Under the pieces are notes generated by a model. That model searched no databases, was not told the DNA's origin, and saw only the letters and a program-made list of their open reading frames with translations. Positions 18,029-27,323 of a DNA stretch of 64,000 nt are shown here, piece after piece. Origin of the DNA: Sulfitobacter sp. SK012. Its GTDB lineage: Bacteria; Pseudomonadota; Alphaproteobacteria; Rhodobacterales; Rhodobacteraceae. The stretch lies in the NCBI RefSeq assembly GCF_003352085.1, contig NZ_CP025804.1, positions 2,232,001-2,296,000 of the forward strand, written 5' to 3'. How positions within the stretch are numbered: the first letter of the stretch is position 1; every line of letters begins with the position of its first letter. The translations under genes were made by a program, and so were the position numbers.

Positions 18029-19783
18029 ATGTCGGCTGTTTATGTTGAGACGCTTGTTAGTGAAGTTACGTTTTTTGAGGACTCTTTTTATGACCAACAA
18101 GCGATCGATATCGAAGTCGGCGATCAACTATCAGGCACCGTAGGGATTGAGTATCTGGCCGGACCTGAAGGTACAGATGTCTTGGACACGGCTTCGATCA
18201 ATGTCATCGCAGGCAACACATATACCTTCACGGTTGCTGGCGACGCGCAAAGCAACCCCGTCAGCCTAAATTTTAACGTTGATGGGATTTCGGCGTCTGC
18301 CCCCAATGCCATCGGCACATTTGAATTAACCGTCACCTACACCGCGTCAACGTCAGGGCCAGTCGTGCTTGCCTTTGGGACCGACGGTAGCGCCACAGCG
18401 GGTGTCAACTATACCGTGACGCTTGCAGAAGTGATAATCCCCGGCCCAACAGAAGGGGACGACAACCTCATAGGGAACATGACGTCTGACCGAATTGATC
18501 TGTTGGGCGGGAATGATACCTATGTAGCGCTTGGTGGATCTGATGTGGTTACTGGGGGCCTGGGCGATGACAACATCGATGGTGTCTGCGGCAATGACAG
18601 AATTACAGGCAACGAAGGCAATGACACGCTTTTGGGCGGCAACGGTCGCGATATCATGTCGGGCGGCGCTGACAACGACCTAATGGACGGCGGCAACCAA
18701 GAAGACGTGTTGAACGGCGACGGAGGCAATGACACTCTGATCGGTGAAAAGGGTGATGACACAATTGATGGTGGTGATAACGACGACTTCATCACTGGCG
18801 GTAAAGATGATGACCTCATGACAGGTGGGGCAGGGGCCGACACCTTCGTCTTTAGCAATGGTGACGGACAGGACATCATCACCGATTTCACCCAAGGCGA
18901 GGACAAGATCGACCTAACCCTACTGAATGTTTGGGACATATCGCAGCTGGGGATCCAAGGATCGGCCGATGGCGTCCGGATCAGTACCGGTGATGGCAAT
19001 TATATCGAACTCGTGGATTTGGCTGAAGGCATGCTGACCAACGACGACTTCATCCTGGACGCAGCACCCGTGATCGAGGTCACCGAAGGCGGTGACACAT
19101 TCACCGGCACCGAAGCGAGTGAGACCTACCTGACGGCTGGCGGCTCTGACCGGGTCTATGGCCTTGGCGGAGACGATACAATCGATGGTGGCACAGGTCA
19201 GGACACGATTGACGGCGGAGAAGGCAACGACTTGCTGATCGGTGGTTCAGGTAAGGACCAAATCAAAGGCGGCGAAGGCAACGACGTCGTTCTAGGCGGT
19301 TCAGACAACGATAAACTCGAAGGCGGAAATGGCCACGATGACATCAACGGCGGAAATGCCAATGACCGTATTTATGGCGACAGCGGCAATGACACATTGG
19401 TCGGCGAGAACGGCAACGACAAAATCTGGGGCGGCGATGACGATGACAAATTGTTGGGCGGCGCTGGCAAAGATGTCCTGAATGGCGGGAATGGCGCGGA
19501 CAAGCTTATCGGCGGGTGGGGTGATGATGAACTCACCGGCGGCCAAGGTGCTGATATATTTATCTTTACTGATGATCGCACCCGGGCTGATACCATCACA
19601 GATTTCGAGATCGGTATCGATATGATTCAGATCAGCAGCTATGGGATCACGGACATCTCGGAACTGGCATTCAGCCAACTGGGCGATGACGCGGTCATTA
19701 CCCTCAGCGCCCGGGATAGCATAACCATCGAAAACACGCTCATCGGTGAACTTACAAACGCTGACTTTGAGTTGATTTTCTAA
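18029..19783 (+). CDS. RTX calcium-binding protein, type I secreted
   Basis: A 584-residue protein starting at 18029 after a GGAGAG ribosome site. Residues ~35-135 form a beta-rich N-terminal domain. Two blocks of RTX nonapeptides follow (GGNGRDIMSGGADNDLMDGG near 200-270; GGSGKDQIKGGEGNDVVLGG near 400-470), separated by a beta domain with TFVFSNGDGQDIITDFTQ. The last residues, LTNADFELIF, fit the acidic/aromatic C-terminal signal of type I secretion substrates. It is probably exported directly to the outside and folds on calcium binding. No transporter genes lie nearby. Enzymatic or adhesive function is unknown. Confidence 0.85.
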   Translation: MSAVYVETLVSEVTFFEDSFYDQQAIDIEVGDQLSGTVGIEYLAGPEGTDVLDTASINVIAGNTYTFTVAGDAQSNPVSLNFNVDGISASAPNAIGTFELTVTYTASTSGPVVLAFGTDGSATAGVNYTVTLAEVIIPGPTEGDDNLIGNMTSDRIDLLGGNDTYVALGGSDVVTGGLGDDNIDGVCGNDRITGNEGNDTLLGGNGRDIMSGGADNDLMDGGNQEDVLNGDGGNDTLIGEKGDDTIDGGDNDDFITGGKDDDLMTGGAGADTFVFSNGDGQDIITDFTQGEDKIDLTLLNVWDISQLGIQGSADGVRISTGDGNYIELVDLAEGMLTNDDFILDAAPVIEVTEGGDTFTGTEASETYLTAGGSDRVYGLGGDDTIDGGTGQDTIDGGEGNDLLIGGSGKDQIKGGEGNDVVLGGSDNDKLEGGNGHDDINGGNANDRIYGDSGNDTLVGENGNDKIWGGDDDDKLLGGAGKDVLNGGNGADKLIGGWGDDELTGGQGADIFIFTDDRTRADTITDFEIGIDMIQISSYGITDISELAFSQLGDDAVITLSARDSITIENTLIGELTNADFELIF

Positions 19784-19807
19784 GAGGAAAACAAGAACCA
19801 TCACAAA

Positions 19808-19839
19808 GGGGGGCGTCCAAATGGACGACCCTCTTTTTC
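19808..19839 (+). terminator. Intrinsic terminator after the RTX gene
   Basis: GGGCGTCC-AAAT-GGACGACCC forms a near-perfect stem followed by TCTTTTT, 25 bp past the RTX stop. Confidence 0.75.
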
Positions 19840-20102
19840 AACGATGCACTATGGTGTTGTGTGGGTTCATGATCCTGAAAACCTAGTGCAAACATTCAAA
19901 CACCCGATAAGCAGGTGTGTTTTCCTCCAAACAAGCAGGAGGGTGAAATTTCACAGCTAGACTTGCGGCGTCTTGAGTGGCTTGGGTTCCGCATGAGTGG
20001 GATGTGTGGCGCAATCTACTGTTGGCTTCTTAGGTTTACCCCAAGCGCCACGCTTGCCAGCGCCGAACCCGGGCTCACCAACTCTACAAACTAAGGAAAT
20101 AG

Positions 20103-20132
20103 GAAAAAAGGGGACTTAACTTACGTCCCCCC
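20103..20132 (-). terminator. Candidate minus-strand terminator
   Basis: GGGGAC and GTCCCC form a 6-bp stem around a 9-nt loop with a run of six A on the left. Read on the minus strand this is a hairpin followed by TTTTTT. It may end transcripts from the VPLPA-type gene (stop at 20453). Confidence 0.5.
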
Positions 20133-20405
20133 AAACTTTGAACTTACAAATGGTCTTTTAGTGGAAGCGGTTCACCCGCCGTTGCATCCGGCAACACGCC
20201 CGAAAAGTCCGAGCAACTGCCTGAGTAATTTTGGTTTTATAGGTATGGATAAACATAATCATCTCCTCTGGCTGGCTTCACGTTACCCTAATTTGCCCGC
20301 GCGGTCTGTGAAGCACGTCACAGAGCACTTTTTAAACCCTTTGGCGGATGATCCATCGGGCGCTTGAGCGCGTTAAATTAGGCTGGGCTGTGATCACGTC
20401 AGAGG
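20133..20405 (+). other. Short transcript candidate, coding doubtful
   Basis: The stretch ends at a strong plus-strand terminator (20406-20443) although no plus-strand gene is obvious. A 68-residue frame (20161-20367, GTG start) or its shorter ATG form from 20245 is possible but lacks a ribosome site and family features. A small RNA is an alternative. Confidence 0.25.
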
Positions 20406-20443
20406 CGCAGCGCCAAAGCTCAGGCGCTGCGGTTTGTTTTTTT
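20406..20443 (+). terminator. Strong intrinsic terminator
   Basis: CGCAGCGCC and GGCGCTGCG form a perfect 9-bp stem with an 8-nt loop, followed by GTTTGTTTTTTT on the plus strand. It lies 10 bp from the stop of the minus-strand VPLPA gene, for which it would be the hairpin without a U-run. Confidence 0.7.
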
Positions 20444-20452
20444 AGCTGACGA

Positions 20453-21043
20453 TCACGCGGATTTCCTTTTCCGACGTGCTGCAGCAAGGCCCAACAGGCC
20501 AGTTATCAGCAAAACACCGCCCGCGGGCAGCGGAACTGCGGCGACTGTCGCTGGCGCAAAGGACGTCAGGGTATACAAATCCCCTTCAGGTCCTTCTGGT
20601 CTTTCAGGGTTGCCAATGCTTAGCGCTGCAAAGCGAGGTCTAAAACCGCCCTCCGAAAACACAAATGGTTCTACTCCAGAAAGCTCAGGTCCAAAAAAGT
20701 TAAAATCCTGAAAGTCAGCCTGACCGACCAAATCAATTGTACCGTCCAATGGGCCAGAGCTAAAGAATATGAATTCATCAAAATCTGACAAGCCAAACGT
20801 CGATGAGCCTAGTCCGTTTTCAACTGTAATGGAAAATGCTGTAATTCCCGATCCAGGAAAATTCCCGCTTGCTGCCCCTTCGAAAATTACATCGTCCAAC
20901 GAGATTGACGCAGTTGCGGATGTCCCTTGGGCCGATCCACTGTAAGTAAGGTCGAAAGTCACTGTCGCAGCACTAGCCGCACCTGCGAGGGCTGTCAGAG
21001 CGATGCCAGTCGCAAGGCTCCTTAGTTTTGTTGACGTTGTCAT
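20453..21043 (-). CDS. VPLPA-CTERM sorting-domain exported protein
   Basis: A 196-residue protein. The N-terminal signal peptide (LATGIALTALAGAASAAT) is followed by a beta-rich mature part of ~140 residues. The C-terminus carries VPLPAGGVLLITGLLGLAA and then a basic ARRKRKSA tail: the tripartite VPLPA-type PEP-CTERM signal (motif, helix, arginine cluster). Such proteins are recognised by an exosortase, cut near the motif and moved to the cell surface or exopolysaccharide. No exosortase gene is in the window. Single gene; surface function unknown. Confidence 0.88.
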   Translation of the reverse strand: MTTSTKLRSLATGIALTALAGAASAATVTFDLTYSGSAQGTSATASISLDDVIFEGAASGNFPGSGITAFSITVENGLGSSTFGLSDFDEFIFFSSGPLDGTIDLVGQADFQDFNFFGPELSGVEPFVFSEGGFRPRFAALSIGNPERPEGPEGDLYTLTSFAPATVAAVPLPAGGVLLITGLLGLAAARRKRKSA

Positions 21044-21929
21044 AAATTTTTAACTTCCAATTTCAGCTGACATTCACCCAGTGGAATGCCTTAACCCTCG
21101 AGACCATTGCACAACTCTATAGAAAACCAAAGCATTACAGATATCTACGGAAAACCTTCAACGGTGCTGCAGCTTTTGCTGCTTTGTTTCAGCGATGCGA
21201 TTGGAACCATGGGTTAGACCGTCAAGATCAAGGCACGGCACCAAATGCCCGACTTTTGCTCCGCCCTAATTGCAGGTTTTGACGCCGACCTTGATACCCA
21301 CTCCGGTGGATTTGACGACCCCTGCGCAACTCCCGCCGACGCCAATCGGTACCGCAGTTGCAGCGTTGCCAGTGGTACGAAGTGGGTAACTTGAAGGTTG
21401 ATAGCCTCATGGATCAAAACTGGAAAGGCCGTCGGGAACATCGATTGTGTAATTAATCAGATTGTACAATTTTTCATATTAGTGTTTGTTTTAGTTAGAT
21501 TTTTTCCTATTCATTTTTTAAAAAAATAATACACAACAGCGCAAATGAATATTCCGATCGGTATTACAAGTTCATCAAGATCGAGTCTATTACCACTTTG
21601 GTATTCTAACTACATTAGGACTGCGACCAAACACATCGTCGCGATAAACCCAGAGGGTATTTTTTTAGTATGCGGGGCTCATTTCTCAAATTGAATAGTC
21701 GAAATCACAATCACAGTAGACGCATGGTTTTGCAATGTTTGACGTCAGCGCTTAACGGATAGATTTGCCTGACCTAAAGCAAGGGGCCTTGCCTACTGTT
21801 CAGAACGATAATTCTCGGCATGAATTCGTTAAACTTATTGATTATATTCCTGCGATGCGTCGCAAAATCCATGCAAGCCAAGTGTGTGGGTCGACGGTAT
21901 TGAGTTTGGCGGTTTGGATCAGGGTGGAT
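21044..21929. other. Long non-coding stretch
   Basis: No convincing gene on either strand. The part from ~21440 to ~21720 is clearly A+T-rich compared with its surroundings and may contain the end of an acquired segment or decayed DNA. It lies just left of an integrase remnant. Confidence 0.4.
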
Positions 21930-22300
21930 GCAAGAGGTTTGAGCGCAGGGGTTTGCAGCACGACCAAACCTGCTGGAAGGCAGAGCGATGGCGACGGCCT
22001 TGTGCCGGTTCTGAACCCGACCGGATGCGATAGTTAGATTCTGCGGCTAGTTGTCGACGAAAAGAGCTGGGCCGCGAGGCCGTGATCGTATCCGCAGATT
22101 TCGCGAGTGAAAGTTCGAGCATTTGCCGCCGGAACGCCGCTGGATGGCACGAGAAGACGGGAACCCTATGTGCCGCGACCTCAGGAAAGTTTAGCAAGGA
22201 CATTTGAAGTAGTACGTGCGGGAAAGAGACGTTGGCGGCGGTCCGTGCTAGGACCTGCAAGCCGAACAGAACCCGAGTTCGCATGGAAGCAGCGACAGGC
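21930..22300 (+). pseudogene. Decayed tyrosine integrase (DUF4102 type) remnant
   Basis: The frame around 21931-22037 reads LSAGVCSTTKPAGRQSDGDG, close to the N-terminus of the intact integrase at 45917 (LTAGFCSTVKAPGKHSDGDG). It soon hits a stop, and later pieces such as SLARTFEVVRAGKRRW occur in another frame. This is the 5' part of a P4-type integrase broken by frameshifts, marking an old integration event. No matching tRNA or att repeat was found beside it. Confidence 0.55.
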
Positions 22301-22654
22301 TTCTAAAGCCGGGACCTCAAAGAGCCCCAGCCGCGAGAACACATTGTCTTGCCAAGAGTATTCTGGCTCGACCAGTGAGTCTCAGATTGGGTTTTTGCAC
22401 CGCAATTGAGTCGGTCTTGGGGCAAGATTGACCGCTCGATCGTGCGGGTACTCGCCGAAAACAAGGGTCGGCCCGCGCGGCTTATTGCTGTCGCTTCAAA
22501 TGCCATATTATCGAGCGGTTTCCCGCACCACGGGCTTCAAAAATCTGGCCGCTATTCGCCGACAACTGGTGTCGGGAACTCTGTGTCTTTCACATGGCCT
22601 TAATCCTGCCACCAAAGGGAGAAATAAACTCGATAACTCACAAGGATATCTCTT

Positions 22655-24475
22655 ATGTCACAGGCCGATTCTCTCGAACGACAGATGCTTGACCTTATAA
22701 ATGCCGAGCGCACATCGCGAGGACTCGATCCAGTTCAGTTGGAACTCAGACTGAACGACGCGGCAGAAGATCACAGCGATTGGATGCTTCAGACCGACAG
22801 ATTTTCGCACACCGGTATCAATGGATCGTCACCGGGCGATCGAATGCGGGACGCTGACTTTGTATTTTCGGGCAGCTGGACATGGGCGGAAAACATCGCC
22901 TGGCAGAGCGAGCGAGGGGCACCGGGCCTGAGCGATGATGTAGTCGACTTACACAACAGTCTGATGAATAGCCCAGGACACAGGGCCAACATCCTCAATC
23001 CTGATGTCACCGTCATCGGGATTGGGATCGAAACGGGTACGCAAATGGGTTTCAATGCTGTGATGGTGACCCAGAACTTCGCGCGCACTTCAGCAACACT
23101 GCAATTGGATACCGGAGAAACTGCGAGACAAGTCGTTTCTGCGGGAACGACAGGCACCGACAGCGCCGATTGGCTGGCTCTGGCGCAAGGGGTTGCCGGC
23201 AATCTCAACGGGTTGGCTGGAAATGACATTTTGGAAGGTTCTTCGACCCAGAACAATCTTTACGGCGGAAACGGCAATGACAGTTTGGACGGCGGCGCGG
23301 GCAACGACCGGCTGAATGGCGGCAGGGGGGGCGACCGCCTTGATGGCGGCGCAGGTATCGACCGCGCAGATTATAACACTGCAACCTCTGGCCTGCGTGC
23401 CGATCTTATGTTTTCTGGCACAAACACAGGCGAAGCCAATGGCGACACCTACACGTCTGTCGAGAACCTATTAGGGTCCAATTCCAACGACGTTCTTGCT
23501 GGCAATAACGGTGCCAACGCGCTCGTCGGGATCAACGGAAATGACCTACTTGTCGGCCGAGGTGGTAATGATTGGATGAATGGCGGCAACGGCAACGACC
23601 GTCTAAACGGTGGCACGGGTAACGACCGGCTGAATGGCGGTACGGGGGCTGACCGTCTTGATGGCGGGGCGGGTATCGACCGCGCAGAGTACAGCGCTGC
23701 GACCTCTGGGCTGCGCGCCGACCTTATCTTCACTGGCACAAACACCGGTGAAGCCAATGGCGATACCTACACGTCAATCGAGAACCTACTTGGGTCTAAT
23801 CACAACGACGTTCTTGCTGGCAATAACGGTGCCAACGCACTCGCAGGGATCAACGGAAATGACCTGCTTGTCGGCCGAGGTGGCAACGATAAGTTATTTG
23901 GTGGGAACAACAACGACCGGCTGAATGGCGGCACGGGGGCTGACCGCCTTGATGGCGGGGCAGGTATCGACCGCGCAGAGTACAACACTGCGACCTCTGG
24001 CCTGCGCGCCGACCTTATCCTCACTGGCACAAACTCCGGCGAAGCCAAAGGCGACACCTACACGTCAGTCGAGAACCTACTTGGGTCTAATCACAACGAC
24101 GTTCTGGTTGGAAATAATGGTGCCAACAGTCTCTGGGGCCAGGGTGGCAATGACTTCATCGCAGGCCGCAATGGGAATGACGCGTTGTTTGGCGGAAGCG
24201 GGAATGACTGGCTTCGTGGCGATGGTGGTTCGGACGCTCTTACGGGCGGTTCGGGTGCCGACATATTCATCTTCAATGCCAGTTCAGGCAGAGACAGGAT
24301 CACGGATTTTCAAGGCAATGACACCATTCGCATCTGGAACGGTGCGGAAAATATGTCTGACCTAGAATTTACGGACACGGCTGCAGGACTACTGGTCGAA
24401 TTCGGCAACGTAGACGTCTTTCTTGTGGGGTTAAACAGGGATGATGTTACATCATCCGATTTTGATTTCGTCTGA
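22655..24475 (+). CDS. CAP-domain (SCP/PR-1) RTX fusion, type I secreted
   Basis: A 606-residue protein with no classical signal peptide and an AAGGATA ribosome site upstream. Residues ~8-145 form a CAP/SCP domain (LIDAERT-type start [60 protein letters not shown]) with the family histidines and glutamates. The rest is RTX repeats ([20 protein letters not shown]) with a larger module, opening [13 protein letters not shown] and containing TSGLRADL and [17 protein letters not shown], present three times. The C-terminus [11 protein letters not shown] fits a type I secretion signal. The CAP-RTX architecture is found in marine alphaproteobacteria; the CAP activity (protease, lipid binding or adhesion) is unknown. 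Confidence 0.88.
   Translation: MSQADSLERQMLDLINAERTSRGLDPVQLELRLNDAAEDHSDWMLQTDRFSHTGINGSSPGDRMRDADFVFSGSWTWAENIAWQSERGAPGLSDDVVDLHNSLMNSPGHRANILNPDVTVIGIGIETGTQMGFNAVMVTQNFARTSATLQLDTGETARQVVSAGTTGTDSADWLALAQGVAGNLNGLAGNDILEGSSTQNNLYGGNGNDSLDGGAGNDRLNGGRGGDRLDGGAGIDRADYNTATSGLRADLMFSGTNTGEANGDTYTSVENLLGSNSNDVLAGNNGANALVGINGNDLLVGRGGNDWMNGGNGNDRLNGGTGNDRLNGGTGADRLDGGAGIDRAEYSAATSGLRADLIFTGTNTGEANGDTYTSIENLLGSNHNDVLAGNNGANALAGINGNDLLVGRGGNDKLFGGNNNDRLNGGTGADRLDGGAGIDRAEYNTATSGLRADLILTGTNSGEAKGDTYTSVENLLGSNHNDVLVGNNGANSLWGQGGNDFIAGRNGNDALFGGSGNDWLRGDGGSDALTGGSGADIFIFNASSGRDRITDFQGNDTIRIWNGAENMSDLEFTDTAAGLLVEFGNVDVFLVGLNRDDVTSSDFDFV
23342..24130 (+). repeat. Three near-identical intragenic modules
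   Basis: The unit beginning GATGGCGG at 23342, 23660 and 23951 recurs with spacings of 318 and 291 bp (106 and 97 residues). Each unit holds the same order of segments: [25 protein letters not shown] or variant, and the GSN...[11 protein letters not shown] box. High nucleotide identity shows recent duplication. The length difference is whole RTX nonapeptides. Confidence 0.85.
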
Positions 24476-24697
24476 TTGAATTTCTTATCTAGCGCTTGTG
24501 GCACTCAGATCAGGATAATCTGTTTGAGACTTGCTTCGCTCGGCAAAGGCGAACATCGGGGGGCAGTGCTCCCCCTTGTTTCGTTGAGTAAATGTTCATT
24601 GGTGGACGGAGTGCAAGCGTGGCAGATGGCCAAGCGCTGGTGATCGCGCAGTCTCGGCAGCTCGAGGGGGGGCCGCTCGCCCGGGCGGCCCATCTGA

Positions 24698-25921
24698 TCA
24701 ATAGATTCGGTAGAAAAACGCCAGTCTTCGGCTGGCACCTTCCGGTGGAAGCGGGAACGGTGCTGCGTTTCGAACCTGCGCTTCTGCCGCGCGATCGATT
24801 TCCTGCGAGCCTGAGCTGTCAATAATGTCGACCCAGCCCAGCGTTCCGTCAGGATTAATTTCAAACTTAACCCAAGCAAACCCTTGGCCTGAGACACGAA
24901 CCGTCTCAACACGGTTTAAATGGACCAGAACCGAACCGGCATAGTTGGTGACGTTAGAGTTCCCGTTGCCGCCAGAATTCTGGAAGCCGATCCCGCCAGA
25001 CCGGGTTCCGCCGTTTTGTTTGAAATTAAGATCGGTTCCGTTGCGTTGATAGGCTGCTAGCGGCGATTCAATGAGTGGCGGTGGGGTACGCTGAGCATCG
25101 CCCGAGGAATCCCCAGCTGGCCGAGGTGGTGGTGATTGCGGGCGCTTTGAAGAGACAACGGCCAAATCGGAGCCGGTACCTTCATCTTCGGCCTCTTCGG
25201 TTTCGGCATCATTAGGCGTGGGATCGACCGTCGTCTCCGGAGTTTCAGGGGCGACCGTCTCTACGCCCAGCGGGATAACAGGGATCGCCGAGGGCTCAGG
25301 AGCTGGTGTGACAGGCAAAGCAGGCGCGATCGCTTCTGGTGGTAAGGCCGCGAGTTGCTGCGTGACAGGAGGAGCAACGGGAGGGCTGGGCACCGGCTCG
25401 GCAGTGATTGTCTCGACGGGCTCTACGCTTGCCAGTGGTTCCCCCTTCGGCGCTTCGGCAATTGTCTCAGGCTCAACCTGCGAGGTTTCAGGCAAATCGG
25501 CAGGTGTTCCTGTTTCACCTGACGGCTCCACGGTCTCTGGGTCGGGGACCTGGCCTTCCTCCGGCTCGGACGGCCCTGTTGACTGAGGTTGCACGGCCTG
25601 CGCCGAACCCGTGTCGGGTGAAACGGTTTGTTGTGGGTTGGAAGAGGCCACAAGCGCCTCGCTGGTCGGCGTATCTGCGGGCTCCGGCTCCGGTTCGGTC
25701 GCCGGTTCCGGTTCTGGGCTTGGTGTATTTTCGGGCGCGACAGGCTCGGACAGGGTTTCGGCGACGTCCTCAAACGCATTTCCCACTCGAACCACATCGC
25801 TGGTGGTTTCCTCGGTAGATGGCTGCGGTTGGATGGGGGGGGCAAAGCCCAGACCGAGGAAGTGCACCAAGAGCGACAGCAGAATGGCCGCTGCAGCAAT
25901 GGCTGTAGATCTTCGGATCAT
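24698..25921 (-). CDS. tonB: TonB-type energy transducer
   Basis: A 407-residue protein. An N-terminal membrane anchor (AAAAILLSLLVHFLGLGF, ~9-26) is followed by a very long Pro/Glu/Thr-rich periplasmic spanner (~30-260; repeated EPEPATEPEPEP-like stretches). The C-terminal ~80 residues form the TonB fold (GFAWVKFEINPDGTLGWVDI ... AAPFPLPPEGASRRLAFFYR). It transfers proton-motive energy to outer-membrane receptors. Last gene of an exbB-exbD-exbD-tonB operon (4-bp overlap with exbD2). No receptor gene is present here. Confidence 0.9.
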   Translation of the reverse strand: MIRRSTAIAAAAILLSLLVHFLGLGFAPPIQPQPSTEETTSDVVRVGNAFEDVAETLSEPVAPENTPSPEPEPATEPEPEPADTPTSEALVASSNPQQTVSPDTGSAQAVQPQSTGPSEPEEGQVPDPETVEPSGETGTPADLPETSQVEPETIAEAPKGEPLASVEPVETITAEPVPSPPVAPPVTQQLAALPPEAIAPALPVTPAPEPSAIPVIPLGVETVAPETPETTVDPTPNDAETEEAEDEGTGSDLAVVSSKRPQSPPPRPAGDSSGDAQRTPPPLIESPLAAYQRNGTDLNFKQNGGTRSGGIGFQNSGGNGNSNVTNYAGSVLVHLNRVETVRVSGQGFAWVKFEINPDGTLGWVDIIDSSGSQEIDRAAEAQVRNAAPFPLPPEGASRRLAFFYRIY

Positions 25922-26295
25922 TCTAACGACCGAACGGTAACAAGGAAGACGGAAGGAGCGCCCAGACGGCGGAGCGCGCCGGTGACCTCCATCAGTCGCG
26001 AACCAGAGGCGTTTCGGTCAGGCACAATCCGTACTGGCCCCGTACCATGGTTGGCCATGTAGGCCGCCGGATCGGTCGGAACACCTCGGAAATTCAACGT
26101 CCCATCTTGGCGCAGCACCAGTGCATCTGGCGGCTCGCGCCCTTCGAGGTCGGATGTGTCCACAAGTTCCAATCCGGGATCGAGCGGGGGTGCCACCGTG
26201 CCTGCGATCAGGAAGAAGATCAGCATCAAGAAGACTACGTTGATCAGTGCAATGGTCGAGTCGCGTTTTTTGCGCGGAGGAGCAGGGGATATCAT
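25918..26295 (-). CDS. exbD: ExbD/TolR-type biopolymer transport protein (second)
   Basis: A 125-residue protein with a single N-terminal helix (ALINVVFLMLIFFLIAGTVA, ~15-35) and a periplasmic domain. The helix region has Asn (IALINVVF) where classical ExbD/TolR carries the proton-channel Asp (PLIDVVF). The first ExbD in the operon does carry that Asp, so the pair is probably heteromeric. Overlaps tonB by 4 bp. Confidence 0.85.
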   Translation of the reverse strand: MISPAPPRKKRDSTIALINVVFLMLIFFLIAGTVAPPLDPGLELVDTSDLEGREPPDALVLRQDGTLNFRGVPTDPAAYMANHGTGPVRIVPDRNASGSRLMEVTGALRRLGAPSVFLVTVRSLE

Positions 26296-26299
26296 GCGC

Positions 26300-26665
26300 T
26301 CACTCCAGCACCATGACGGTCAGCTCAGCACGCCCGCGCAGCAGAGCCAGAAGATCGACCAGCCGTTGCGCTGACGCATCGGCGTCAAGGCTGACCAGCA
26401 CCTGTCCGGTTTCTAGCTGCTCGGTCAGGTCTTCCAGCGCGATTGGCGCGCCGTTCAATACCAGTCGAGTGGCACCAAGCTGGACAAAGGCCCGTTCCGA
26501 TGGCTCGCTAGGCGTGGCAGCCCCGGCAGTTGCCTGGCTAAGCTCGATCTCGCCGTAGCTCGAAAAGGTCGAGGTCAGCATGAAGAACAGCAAAAGCAAG
26601 AACACGATATCGATGAGCGGGGTCATCGAAACTGCCCGTCGGATAAAGGGTGCTGCGTTACGCAT
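26300..26665 (-). CDS. exbD: ExbD/TolR-type biopolymer transport protein (first)
   Basis: A 121-residue protein starting at 26665; the start overlaps the exbB stop (26658-26660) by 8 bp. The N-terminal helix carries the essential proton-pathway aspartate in SMTPLIDIVFLLLLFFML. The periplasmic domain is ~85 residues. It works with ExbB and TonB in the inner membrane. A longer in-frame start lies inside exbB and is unlikely. Confidence 0.88.
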   Translation of the reverse strand: MRNAAPFIRRAVSMTPLIDIVFLLLLFFMLTSTFSSYGEIELSQATAGAATPSEPSERAFVQLGATRLVLNGAPIALEDLTEQLETGQVLVSLDADASAQRLVDLLALLRGRAELTVMVLE

Positions 26666-27323
26666 GTGAGGGGGCGGCTGCGGGGGATTCTGCCCCCATT
26701 GCCGCTGGCATGCTCTGGGCTGGTACCAGCACGGTACGTAGCGCCTTGTCTGCAAAGATCCGCTCGCGCGCGGTGCGACTTTCGAGCCAAGCAAGGATCA
26801 TCGACGTCGGCATGGCGACCGCCAAGCCGACGGCTGTCGTCAGCAAAGCCACCCAAATTCCGCCTGCCAACAGCGACGGGTCAACCGAAGATCCGGCCGA
26901 CTGCAAGCTCCGGAACGCCTCAATCATGCCAAGTACTGTGCCAAAAAGCCCAAGCAGTGGTGCGATCTGTGCGACTGTGTCCAACAGGCGAAAGCCGCGC
27001 TCGAGACCCGCGAGCGCCAGCCCAGCTTCGGCATCGAGCCGCCCGTTAATCCCAGGCTGGTCCAGCGATTTCATCGCTTTGCCCAGAAGCGGTGCGAGGT
27101 AACTGCGGCTCTGGGCGAGACGCGCTTGAGCCGCCGGCCGGTCGCCTGTATCCCAAGCTGTCAACGCCTCGGAAAGCACCCGGTGCCGGCCTACGCCGGA
27201 GACTGCAAATTGCCAAAGTTTGTAGAGCGTGACACCGAGTGTCAGCACCGACATCACAAGTAGGATCGCAACCACCGGTCCACCGAGGTCGAGGATCCCG
27301 AACAGCGTGTCTAGGGCGCTCAT
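26658..27323 (-). CDS. exbB: MotA/TolQ/ExbB proton channel protein
   Basis: A 221-residue membrane protein with three helices: ~15-35 (GPVVAILLVMSVLTLGVTLY), ~118-140 (IAPLLGLFGTVLGMIEAF) and ~160-180 (GIWVALLTTAVGLAVAMPTS). The conserved segments LLGLFGTVLGMI and AVGLAVAMP are the ExbB/TolQ signatures. It forms the channel with ExbD. The start overlaps the upstream gene stop (27320-27323). Confidence 0.9.
   Translation of the reverse strand: MSALDTLFGILDLGGPVVAILLVMSVLTLGVTLYKLWQFAVSGVGRHRVLSEALTAWDTGDRPAAQARLAQSRSYLAPLLGKAMKSLDQPGINGRLDAEAGLALAGLERGFRLLDTVAQIAPLLGLFGTVLGMIEAFRSLQSAGSSVDPSLLAGGIWVALLTTAVGLAVAMPTSMILAWLESRTARERIFADKALRTVLVPAQSMPAAMGAESPAAAPSHA

Noticed and set aside
24620..24697. 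GC-rich inverted repeat past tonB as an intrinsic terminator
   Set aside because: The stem GGGCCGC...GCGGCCC exists, but on the minus strand it is followed by a C-run rather than U, so a terminator call is not supported.
25218..25818. Plus-strand frames opposite tonB
   Set aside because: They are shadows of the Pro/Glu-rich tonB spanner; tonB has its anchor, C-terminal domain and operon context.
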